This document shows, piece after piece, positions 51,440 to 57,927 of a DNA stretch of 64,000 nucleotides. Numbering within the stretch: the stretch's first letter is position 1; each line of letters opens with the position of its first letter. Below the pieces are notes generated by a model. It ran no database searches. It was not told the DNA's origin and saw only the letters and a list, made by a program, of their open reading frames with translations. Position numbers and translations under genes: made by a program. Location of the stretch: positions 21,246-85,245 of the forward strand of contig CACZFB010000005.1 in the NCBI GenBank assembly GCA_902780305.1, read 5' to 3'. This stretch comes from an uncultured Coriobacteriaceae bacterium. GTDB lineage: Bacteria > Actinomycetota > Coriobacteriia > Coriobacteriales > Atopobiaceae.

Positions 51440-51475
51440 GCGACCAGGTGTTGCACCTGGTCGCGTTGTTGTTGA
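51440..51475 (+). terminator. Terminator-like hairpin after pyrE
   Basis: GCGACCAGGTG (51440-51450) pairs with CACCTGGTCGC (51454-51464), followed by GTTGTTGTTG. The T content is moderate, so termination may be partial, with readthrough into the next gene 20 bases on. Confidence 0.65.
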
Positions 51476-51487
51476 GAGGAGCGGATG

Positions 51488-51952
51488 ATGGAACAAACGG
51501 TGGTGCTGATCCGGCACGGGGAGGCCAAGAACAAGGCGGCGGGCCAGACAGACTTCGAGCGGGCGCTCACCGACGCCGGCGCCGCAGCACTGCGCGCGCA
51601 CTTTCCCCGCGCGCTGTCGCTGGTGGACGCGACGGACAAGAGCGAGCTGTGGGCGAGCACCGCGCTGCGGGCGCGCCAAACGGCAGACATCGCCAACGAG
51701 ACGCTGGGAATCCAGGAGTATCGCGAGCTGGAATGCATGTATGCCCAGGACCAAGCGGCGTTCCTTAAGCAGCTGGCCCTGTCCTGCGCCGACGTGGTGG
51801 TGGCCGTGGGTCACATCCCGTTTATGGAGGATATGTGCGCCAGGTTGTGCGGACAGTACCTGGGCTTCTCGACGGGCGCCGCTGCGGCCGTGCGGATAAG
51901 CGACACCGGTCGCGGCCGCCTGCTGTGGTTCGTCCAGGGTCCCCAGGCGTAG
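51488..51952 (+). CDS. SixA-like histidine phosphatase
   Basis: The product has 154 residues (the ATG at 51485 adds one Met). VVLIRHGEAKNKAA carries the RHG catalytic His. ASTALRARQTADI and VVAVGHIPFMEDM hold the second Arg and His of the histidine phosphatase fold. The length matches SixA, which removes phosphate from phosphohistidine in relay proteins. Other small-molecule roles are possible. It is expressed after pyrE and lies just before tRNA-Thr. Confidence 0.88.
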   Translation: MEQTVVLIRHGEAKNKAAGQTDFERALTDAGAAALRAHFPRALSLVDATDKSELWASTALRARQTADIANETLGIQEYRELECMYAQDQAAFLKQLALSCADVVVAVGHIPFMEDMCARLCGQYLGFSTGAAAAVRISDTGRGRLLWFVQGPQA

Positions 51953-52059
51953 GGCACCGCCGGCGCGGTTGCCTAAGGCGTGGCAAATGTGAGAAAAGCG
52001 TTGAGGGTGTTTTCTCGCTTGCAAAGCTCAAGGGCATCGCGTAAGATAATCCCTCGCAA

Positions 52060-52135
52060 GCCAGCTTAGCTCAGCCGGTAGAGCACCGCTCTCGTAAAGC
52101 GGGGGTCATCAGTTCGAGTCTGATAGCTGGCTCCA
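52060..52135 (+). tRNA. tRNA-Thr (anticodon CGT)
   Basis: The acceptor arms GCCAGCT/AGCTGGC (52060-52066 and 52125-52131), D-arm GCTC/GAGC, anticodon stem CCGCT/AGCGG around loop CTCGTAA and TTCGAGT T-loop are all present, with CCA encoded at 52133-52135. The loop gives anticodon CGT, which reads ACG threonine codons. It borders an accessory island on its right. Confidence 0.95.
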
Positions 52136-52221
52136 GAATTCTCGCAGGTCGGAGGGTTGTAACCCTTCGACCTTTTATTTTCTGCAACACATTCTGCAAC
52201 AGGCTTTTCCAATTCCTTCAT
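52066..52221 (-). CDS. Possible small ORF reading antisense through tRNA-Thr
   Basis: A 51-residue frame starts at the ATG at 52221 behind a near-perfect GGAGGTGAT ribosome site. It runs MKELEKPVAECVAENKRS into the terminator and then antisense through the whole tRNA to a TAA at 52066. The tRNA part (GASYQTRT...) is unlikely to be selected as protein. The strong ribosome site suggests that the start of a real gene, perhaps a lost integrase or excisionase gene of the island, was cut here by integration into the tRNA 3' end. Confidence 0.3.
   Translation of the reverse strand: MKELEKPVAECVAENKRSKGYNPPTCENSGASYQTRTDDPRFTRAVLYRLS
52146..52181 (+). terminator. Terminator of tRNA-Thr
   Basis: AGGTCGGAGGGTT pairs with AACCCTTCGACCT across a GT loop, followed by TTTATTTT. 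Confidence 0.88.
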
Positions 52222-52290
52222 CGCGAAATCACCTCCAATCGCTTTTGTGTGTATAAATAAATGAATCGCTAAAGATGGGTTTACAAAAAC

Positions 52291-53190
52291 TCAATCCACG
52301 AGATCCTCGAAGGTGATGCGCATCTTCTCCATAACCTCATGCTGGACGAACGGCACCGAGTCGAAGACGTGCAGGGTGTCGGCGATGGATTGCTTATACA
52401 ACTCCATGTGGTGCCTGTCCACAATAAGGCCGAGCGCCGTCAGCATGTCCTTGTAGGAACTCTCGCGATGCTTGCCGGTTCTCGCGCAGTACAGTCTGTC
52501 GTCATGGGCGCAGACGTTTCGGAATCCGACGAGGATGGACATGGACTTGCGGAGTTTCCCGGTTCCGATCCGTGCGGAGCCCTGTTCCTCCGAGATCGTT
52601 CGACATACGTCGTTCCTTACCTGCGGAGTGGAGAGAGAGTAAATGTGCGAGATGTTGCCGAACGTGAGCACGTTTACCAGCACCCACAGGGGGACGTGTC
52701 CATGCTCGCCAAGGTAGTGGTCGATCGAGTCGTGACCCCACTCATTGTCGTGTGCACGCTGGAGGCACCTTATGAGCTTCGCCTTGTCCCTGCGGTAAGA
52801 TCGTCGGTTGTGGTACTGACCTTGCGTGCAGTAGCAGGTTGGGTCGAGATACGAGTCCATCTTCCTGTGGTGGTTGCTGAAGCAGTAGGCAATTGCGGTG
52901 CGCAATGTCGTCTCCGCCCTGACGAGTATTGAGAACGTGAGCTCCTTAAGGAGACGATCGAGGTCGAAGAGTGCATATAGCAGCGAGAAGGACATGCCCT
53001 CGTAATATACGTCCTCGCCACGTTGCGAGGTCAAGTTCTTGTCGATGAATGGATCCTTATATCCGTTCACGACCGAGTAATAGCCCTCACGCATCAGCAA
53101 GGGCCTGTCCGTTTCCTCGACGGACATCCCCCTCATGCGAAGGATGCTCATCTGCTCGTCGATGGTTTTGAATGGCTTTCTGTTGTCCAT
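52291..53190 (-). CDS. Abi_2/AbiD-type abortive infection protein with HEPN motif
   Basis: The product has 299 residues from the ATG at 53190 (GGGAG upstream). The Abi_2 family N-terminus is PFKTIDEQMSILRMRGMSVE followed by REGYYSVVNGYKDPF. Near residue 215, VGFRNVCAHDDRLY gives the RN-xxx-H active-site motif of HEPN ribonucleases. Family members (AbiD, AbiF) stop phage growth, probably by cutting RNA in infected cells. The gene stands alone in the tRNA-linked island. The AT-rich start of the island upstream of the tRNA terminator contrasts with neighbouring housekeeping DNA. Confidence 0.87.
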   Translation of the reverse strand: MDNRKPFKTIDEQMSILRMRGMSVEETDRPLLMREGYYSVVNGYKDPFIDKNLTSQRGEDVYYEGMSFSLLYALFDLDRLLKELTFSILVRAETTLRTAIAYCFSNHHRKMDSYLDPTCYCTQGQYHNRRSYRRDKAKLIRCLQRAHDNEWGHDSIDHYLGEHGHVPLWVLVNVLTFGNISHIYSLSTPQVRNDVCRTISEEQGSARIGTGKLRKSMSILVGFRNVCAHDDRLYCARTGKHRESSYKDMLTALGLIVDRHHMELYKQSIADTLHVFDSVPFVQHEVMEKMRITFEDLVD

Positions 53191-53416
53191 GGGTACTCCC
53201 AAAAAAGAAAACGACCGCTTGCCACAGGGCATAGCAGCCGTCTTCCAGCGCCCGGTTCACGTAGAATGCTGCGGGCACGTGTCACTGCTGTTACTATACC
53301 CATTCTTCACCTAGAATATCAACCCGCGCTACATGGCAGCGACACAATTTGTTCGGCAAGCGTTCGTATGGCTGACGTTGCGACCGCATTGCTCATCTTC
53401 CAACCCCTCCATGCTT

Positions 53417-54523
53417 CTATTTGAGGCTCAGGACCTTACCCTGTGTCCTCTGCCGGACTTTTGCGTTGGCGATCTCCGCGCACAGGTGTGCGACGTCGAG
53501 CTCGTTCATGCCCACGTCGATGCCGTCCGCGCGCATCCTCATGAGTACCTTGGGAAACAGCTGGGAGCTCTCGCGCGCAACCGTTACGGGCTCCTGCACG
53601 CCCCACTTGCGTGACGAGTACTGCTTATGTAGGGATGTCGCCCTCTTTTCGCTCACGATCCCGTGCCGGCTGCAGTAGGTGATCAGGAACTTTACGGTCA
53701 CTCCGTATCTGGCCTTAACCATGCGGAGGCGATCGAGGGTTACTGGTGCCCCGTCGAGCATGTCGCGCGCGTCTCCCTCGGGCAGAAGCACGTCACCGCC
53801 CACCATCCACGCCTGCCTCTCGGCCTCGCGGACGTCGACGTCCGTGTTCCTGGTGTGGATATATATGTGCGCAAGCTCGTGGGCGAGGCTGGCGCGCTGC
53901 ACGCCCCCGGGCAGGGACGAGGACAAGAGGACGATTGGTCTCGAGGTGCTGCCGAAGCCCATCCCCGGCCAGGTCGAGAATCCCGAGAAGACCCTTTCGT
54001 CTTCTGACCCCCTTGCCGACTCCCTGTTCTCGAACAGCGGGACGTTGACGACCGCTATCCCGGCCCTCTCGCAGGCCCTGGTCATGTTGCTTACCGGACC
54101 GGAGGTACCAAGCCCCAAAGCCTTCCTTAGGTAGTTCGCAAGCTCGCCCGTCTTCGACAGGTCCGTCCCGTTTTCCAGAGGGGCGAACGTCGGTTTGAGG
54201 ATCCTGTAGCGTCTATCCGCCTGATCCATCACGGCCGCGATCTGCTTCGAGTGGGCAATGACCGACTTCTGAAGCTTGGCCGACGCACGCGCCTGCTTGC
54301 GAAAGCGCCCGTCCGGGACGTCTGGCATGGGGTCGTTCGAGAAGTACGAAGGGGGCATCCCGAGCGCCGCGGCGAACTTGCCGACAAACCCGTCTGCCGT
54401 CTGCCCGTACATGCCCTTCTCGATCTTCGATATCGTGCTCGCGGGGATGCCAGACCTCTTTGCCAGGTCGGCTTGCGTCAACCAACACGCTTCGCGCGCC
54501 ACCCGCAGCCTCTCTCCATTCAT
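53417..54523 (-). CDS. XRE-family regulator fused to an ImmA/IrrE-type metallopeptidase
   Basis: The 368-residue product has an XRE helix-turn-helix at about 5-60 (REACWLTQADLAKRSGIPAS, KFAAALGMPPSYF). After a helical linker comes an ImmA/IrrE domain with the zinc motif SLAHELAHIYIHTR at about 210 and downstream RQAWMVGGDVLLPEGDARDM. Such proteins cleave repressors to release stress or mobile-element genes, or act as regulators in RosB/MqsA-like toxin-antitoxin units. Its start overlaps the stop of the preceding gene by 4 bases, so the two proteins are likely partners. The promoter palindrome at 55222 may be its binding site. Confidence 0.87.
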   Translation of the reverse strand: MNGERLRVAREACWLTQADLAKRSGIPASTISKIEKGMYGQTADGFVGKFAAALGMPPSYFSNDPMPDVPDGRFRKQARASAKLQKSVIAHSKQIAAVMDQADRRYRILKPTFAPLENGTDLSKTGELANYLRKALGLGTSGPVSNMTRACERAGIAVVNVPLFENRESARGSEDERVFSGFSTWPGMGFGSTSRPIVLLSSSLPGGVQRASLAHELAHIYIHTRNTDVDVREAERQAWMVGGDVLLPEGDARDMLDGAPVTLDRLRMVKARYGVTVKFLITYCSRHGIVSEKRATSLHKQYSSRKWGVQEPVTVARESSQLFPKVLMRMRADGIDVGMNELDVAHLCAEIANAKVRQRTQGKVLSLK

Positions 54524-55209
54524 CCGACAGCAACTCCAATTCCGTCTTCCCCGTCCTGCTCGTCGGGGAATATGTCGATGTCCTCCTCGGAGGGGACGAA
54601 CTCGTTGAGCCCGTCGTCGTCACTGACGAGCACGGACCTCCATGCCACGCGAGGCACTTCCCTAATGCCCCAGGGGCCAACGGGCAGGGATACGGCCATC
54701 TCCACCCGACCCTCGTCCCTCAGCTCCCGCCAGTCGACCAGAAGGTGCACGAGGCCATCGTTTTGGGCGCCGATGGCCCGCAGAATCGCCCCATCCACAT
54801 CGCTCCCCCTGAGGCCGAGCCTCTTGATGCCCCAGAACAGCTCGGGGTCTATGCCGTCGGCCGTCAGGCGCAACTGGCCAGGATAGCACCATGCCGCCCG
54901 CGATAGGGTTTGAGGCCGAGGGGGATTCCCCCTGTGGTCGCTGCGCACGACCTTGATGCGGTACTTCCCCAGATAGGTGATCTCCAGGCCAGTGTTCGCG
55001 ACATTACCTAAGTCGTAACCGAGCTCCATCAGGGTCTGCTTAACAAGCAGGCGCGTGAGCATGCTCCTGGAGTATCCGTCGGCGGCAAGCGGGGCATGCT
55101 CGTCGAGGAACTCGGAGACCTGTGCGGCCCTGCTGTCGAAGGTCTCCTGCATCTCGATGGTCAACGGCTTGATGTCCTGCAACACTTCCTCTTGGCTAGG
55201 GCGGTCCAT
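54520..55209 (-). CDS. Unknown protein paired with the XRE/ImmA-IrrE gene
   Basis: The product has 229 residues from the ATG at 55209 (GGGGAGAGG upstream). I recognise no family with confidence. The first 80 residues are acidic and helical (SQEEVLQDIKPLTIEMQETF), the middle has strand-rich segments (LEITYLGKYRIKVVRSDHRG, PGQLRLTADGIDPELFWGIK) and the last 30 residues are very acidic (PSEEDIDIFPDEQDGEDG). It overlaps the metallopeptidase gene as ATGA. In analogous two-gene units the partner is a toxin or a protease target. The acidic tail could be the cleavage or neutralising region. This is inference from layout. Confidence 0.6.
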   Translation of the reverse strand: MDRPSQEEVLQDIKPLTIEMQETFDSRAAQVSEFLDEHAPLAADGYSRSMLTRLLVKQTLMELGYDLGNVANTGLEITYLGKYRIKVVRSDHRGNPPRPQTLSRAAWCYPGQLRLTADGIDPELFWGIKRLGLRGSDVDGAILRAIGAQNDGLVHLLVDWRELRDEGRVEMAVSLPVGPWGIREVPRVAWRSVLVSDDDGLNEFVPSEEDIDIFPDEQDGEDGIGVAVG

Positions 55210-55221
55210 TACCTCTCCCCT

Positions 55222-55270
55222 CGTTATGTGAGATTTGCTAGAAAAATATTCTAGCAAATCTCACATAACG
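55222..55270. promoter_or_regulatory. 22 bp perfect inverted repeat upstream of the ImmA/IrrE operon
   Basis: The arms are CGTTATGTGAGATTTGCTAG plus AA and the exact complement, separated by AAATA. The site is 13 bases upstream of the first start codon and strikingly AT-rich. The length exceeds a simple operator, so two stacked dimer sites or an RNA hairpin in the leader are possible. Confidence 0.85.
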
Positions 55271-55352
55271 AATCAAGCAAAGGGAGCGGGTCACATCTTG
55301 CCGAACCCGCCTGGCATCGTGGTTGGGTGAGCGTTAGTTCGAGGGGAGGTAG

Positions 55353-55712
55353 CTAAGCGCTGCGCGTCTCCTTTTTTGCCTCGTCCTCCATGTCGTCGAG
55401 CTCGCCTTGCGCGGCCCTGGCGATGCGCCTGCGGGCAGGCGCGTCGACGGTCTTGTATGCGTCGAGTATCTCGCGTTCCTCGTCGGTGAGCTTGGGCGCG
55501 ACGGAACTGGCTTCTGGGTGGAAGTCGCGACCTGCGAGCTCGTCAAGCGTGCATTCGAGAACATCGGCCACGCGGGCTGCATCAACAAGCGTAATTTCAG
55601 TCTCTTTTCGCTCCCATCCGCTAACTACCCGCATGCTCACTCCGACCGCATTGCCGATGTCAGATTGGGTCTTATTTCTCAATTTACGTATTTCTCGAAG
55701 CCTCAATTCCAT
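55353..55712 (-). CDS. XRE-family repressor (CI-like)
   Basis: The product has 119 residues from the ATG at 55712 (GGGGAGGTGAG ribosome site). The helix-turn-helix spans about 5-60 (IRKLRNKTQSDIGNAVGVSM, ERKETEITLVDAARVADVLE). The C-terminal 55 residues are helical and charged (LTDEEREILDAYKTVDAPAR), perhaps a dimer region. It is divergent from another XRE gene across a 213-base region with repeated candidate operators, which is the layout of a phage immunity switch. No phage structural genes are present. Confidence 0.82.
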   Translation of the reverse strand: MELRLREIRKLRNKTQSDIGNAVGVSMRVVSGWERKETEITLVDAARVADVLECTLDELAGRDFHPEASSVAPKLTDEEREILDAYKTVDAPARRRIARAAQGELDDMEDEAKKETRSA

Positions 55713-55744
55713 AGGCTCACCTCCCCATTTAGGCACATTGTACA

Positions 55745-55841
55745 CGGAATATGTAAGTAGTCTAAAAGATTTTGTAAATAAATACATGAAAACTTACGGA
55801 TTTGTGAATAATCGATTTTAGAGCAAACGGAATCTGTAAGT
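55745..55841. promoter_or_regulatory. Candidate operator region between divergent XRE genes
   Basis: CGGAATATGTAAGT (55745-55758) and CGGAATCTGTAAGT (55828-55841) are near-identical direct repeats. AACTTACGGA at 55791-55800 carries an inverted half-site. The region is AT-rich compared with both genes. Binding by one or both XRE proteins is inferred. Confidence 0.55.
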
Positions 55842-55925
55842 TTCATTCCCCCTAGAGGGAATCGTACATGGTTTGTTGACATTCGTCACCAAACCAACGA
55901 GCTATCAAAGCCGAAGGGAGGACTC

Positions 55926-56168
55926 ATGGAAGCATGCGAATACGATGCGCGTGAGATCGGCATGCGCCTTAAGAGCGGCCTCGCCGATGTGGGGATGACC
56001 ATTGACGAGCTTGCTGGAAAGATTGGCGTGAGCCGCTGGACAGTGAACGAGTGGATTGTGGGAAGGCGATCACCAAAGCTCATCGATGCAGCCAAGATTT
56101 GCGACGTCCTGGGCAAGCCGCTCGACTGGCTCGCACGACGCGACGACCTGCTTGCGGGGAGGGCTTAG
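55926..56168 (+). CDS. XRE-family small DNA-binding protein (Cro-like)
   Basis: The 80-residue product has GGGAGG seven bases before the ATG. The helix-turn-helix takes up almost the whole protein (LADVGMTIDELAGKIGVSRW, VGRRSPKLIDAAKICDVLGK). It is divergent from the CI-like gene and is followed at once by two small genes on the same strand, as in the early operon of a prophage or integrative element. It would compete for the shared operators. Confidence 0.8.
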   Translation: MEACEYDAREIGMRLKSGLADVGMTIDELAGKIGVSRWTVNEWIVGRRSPKLIDAAKICDVLGKPLDWLARRDDLLAGRA

Positions 56169-56170
56169 TC

Positions 56171-56449
56171 ATGACGACCAGCGGCAACTGGAGTACCGAA
56201 GAAATGCACGGCGCCATTCTCTGCGACGAAAAGGCATACCGAGAGGAGAGGGACATGGACATGAACATAAACATCATGGAGACCAACATCAGCAGCGTGA
56301 GGTTTGGCACGAAGACCATCGGCGGATGCACCCCGGAGGACGTCATGCAGGCGCTGCTCGCGGCGCTCGAGTTCGGCGACGACGCCGGGTACGCGGCCCT
56401 GTACTCGGCGGAGAGGGATGCAGGGCCGGCGCCGATGGGGGCACGGTGA
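56171..56449 (+). CDS. Small protein of unknown function in the XRE operon
   Basis: The product has 92 residues from the ATG at 56171, which follows the Cro-like stop (TAG) by 2 bases. GGGGAGGG lies inside the previous gene. A central Met-rich segment (MDMNINIMETNISSVRFG) is followed by a helix (PEDVMQALLAALEFGDDAGY). An internal ATG at 56255, also behind GAGAGGGA, could give a shorter 64-residue protein starting MDMNIN. No domain is recognised. Its stop overlaps a GTG start for the next frame. Confidence 0.6.
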   Translation: MTTSGNWSTEEMHGAILCDEKAYREERDMDMNINIMETNISSVRFGTKTIGGCTPEDVMQALLAALEFGDDAGYAALYSAERDAGPAPMGAR

Positions 56450-56742
56450 GCCTGTATGTGGGCGGGGGCACCGTCGTGCGCATGTCGCGCGTCGCGCGGG
56501 ACCTTATCGCCGCCGCGGCGGCCGAGCCGCCCGCGCGCTACGAATACGAGGGACAGTCCCCTGGACAAAGGGGACTGTCCCCTGTGTCCAGGGGACTGTC
56601 CCCTTTGTCCAGGGGCAGCCCCCCGTGTACCACGACGCGAAGCGGTTTGGCTGGACAACAGGAATATGTGGGATGTGCAGTTCAACGAAAAAGTATGCAC
56701 AAGTACGCGTGGTGGGGTAATATGGAGCCTTGCAGTCTGTAG
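56446..56742 (+). pseudogene. Small gene interrupted by a family B palindrome
   Basis: A frame from GTG 56446 overlaps the previous stop by 4 bases, as expected for a coupled third gene. Its first 36 residues (VSLYVGGGTVVRMSRVARDL onwards) look protein-like. It then runs straight through palindrome B6 (translated as QSPGQRGLSPVSRGLSPLSR) and on to a TAG at 56742. The end of the original gene is therefore replaced. The frame stays open across the repeat. Confidence 0.5.
56550..56614. repeat. Family B palindrome cluster, copy B6
   Basis: GGGACAGTCCCCTGGACAAA is followed by two GGGGACTGTCCCC units, in the same order as B1 and B4. This copy lies inside a reading frame rather than between genes. 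Confidence 0.88.
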
Positions 56743-56788
56743 TGTCCCACGGTAGGAGACGGGGACAAGACACAGGAAAGGTGGCAGC

Positions 56789-57661
56789 ATGGCTGAAGAA
56801 ATTGCCAACGAGGAAGCCAAATCGGGCTTCGATATTAAGAGCCTTCCCATGGGCGCGTGGGTCGGCATCGCCGTCGCGGCGCTGATCGTGGGTGTGCTGA
56901 TTGGTCACTTTGCCATGGGTGGCGGTGCCGGTTCGGCGCTCAACAAGGCCAAGCTCTCGGAGAGCGAGCTGAGCACGGTTGTGGGCAACTACTCGTACAA
57001 GGGCCAGAACCAGCAGATTACCGCCAAGGAAGTCATCGAGTCGAACTCCTCGCTCGACTCCGCCAAGGACGAGGAGGGCAACTACGCGGTGCCGAGCGCC
57101 GACACGGTGCTCACCTATGCGCGCAACAAGATTATTGCCGCCGCAGCCGATGCCGAGGGCGTGAACGTCTCTGACGAGGACCTCACCAAGTACGCCCAGG
57201 AGACCTTGGGCTCCACGGACTTCGCGTCCATCGCCACGTCCTACGGCATGACCGAGGACCAGGTTAAGACCCTGCTCAAGCAGTCCGCCCAGATGAACGC
57301 CCTGCGCGACAAGGTCGTGGAGAGCGACGCCGGCGAGGCGCCCGAGGCGCCTGCCGCACCCGAGGTCAAGACGACCGACGACGAGGGCAACGAGCTGAGC
57401 GACGAGGACAAGGCCAAGGCCGAGGATGCGGCCAACAAGACCAAGGACAAGAAGTACGCCGACTACATTAAGAAGCTTGCCGGCGACGAGTGGGACGAGA
57501 AGGGCAACAAGTGGAAGGCCGCCGACGGCCCCTATGCCACGGCGCTCAAGGACATGGAGATGAGCAACGACTCCGCTACCTACGAGGCCGCGCAGGCTGC
57601 CTACTATGTGGCCTACCAGAACTACTCGACCAAGCAGAGCGAGATGGACCGAGTACGTTAA
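56789..57661 (+). CDS. Membrane-anchored protein of unknown function with a frameshifted C-terminus
   Basis: The product has 290 residues from the ATG at 56789 (GGAAAGG upstream). A single membrane helix lies at about 23-46 (GAWVGIAVAALIVGVLIGHF), with an acidic, Ala/Lys-rich outer part (about 50-290). Segments such as NKIIAAAADAEGVNVSDEDL and SYGMTEDQVKTLLKQSAQMN resemble the N-terminal helical domain of SurA/PrsA/trigger-factor-like chaperones, but no PPIase core is present. The frame ends QSEMDRVR. In the next frame the sequence continues TEYVNGLLGSASIAINSLVA to a stop at 57710, so a one-base change near 57646 has probably cut off about 20 residues. A long charged insert lies at about 185-225. 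Confidence 0.65.
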   Translation: MAEEIANEEAKSGFDIKSLPMGAWVGIAVAALIVGVLIGHFAMGGGAGSALNKAKLSESELSTVVGNYSYKGQNQQITAKEVIESNSSLDSAKDEEGNYAVPSADTVLTYARNKIIAAAADAEGVNVSDEDLTKYAQETLGSTDFASIATSYGMTEDQVKTLLKQSAQMNALRDKVVESDAGEAPEAPAAPEVKTTDDEGNELSDEDKAKAEDAANKTKDKKYADYIKKLAGDEWDEKGNKWKAADGPYATALKDMEMSNDSATYEAAQAAYYVAYQNYSTKQSEMDRVR

Positions 57662-57746
57662 CGGCCTGCTGGGCAGCGCAAGCATCGCCATCAACTCGCT
57701 GGTTGCCTAACGGCATTACACGGCAGTACGCCAACAAAACGGAAGC

Positions 57747-57778
57747 AGGGGGGCACGCCTCACCGAGGTGTGCCCCCT
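57747..57778 (+). terminator. Intrinsic terminator-like hairpin
   Basis: AGGGGGGCACGCCTC pairs with GAGGTGTGCCCCCT across ACC. The T content after the stem is low, so it may be assisted. It ends the membrane-anchored protein gene. Confidence 0.7.
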
Positions 57779-57854
57779 GTGGCATTCTTGCAAGATTCTC
57801 TTAAACGGGAAGCGCCCACGGGAAGCGCAATGTTGAGCGAAGGTTACCGATTTG

Positions 57855-57882
57855 TTGTTTGGGGCGCCAACAGGGCTATACT
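57855..57882 (+). promoter_or_regulatory. Promoter of ilvE
   Basis: TTGTTT (57855-57860) and TATACT (57877-57882) are 16 bases apart, about 45 bases upstream of the ilvE ATG. Confidence 0.55.
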
Positions 57883-57927
57883 GTTACGCCACATAACCAA
57901 CGGACACGTGCCAAAGGGGGCGCTCGT

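Noticed and set aside
52136..56789. A complete prophage at tRNA-Thr
   Set aside because: There is no integrase, terminase, capsid, tail or lysis gene, and no repeated attachment site was seen inside the window.
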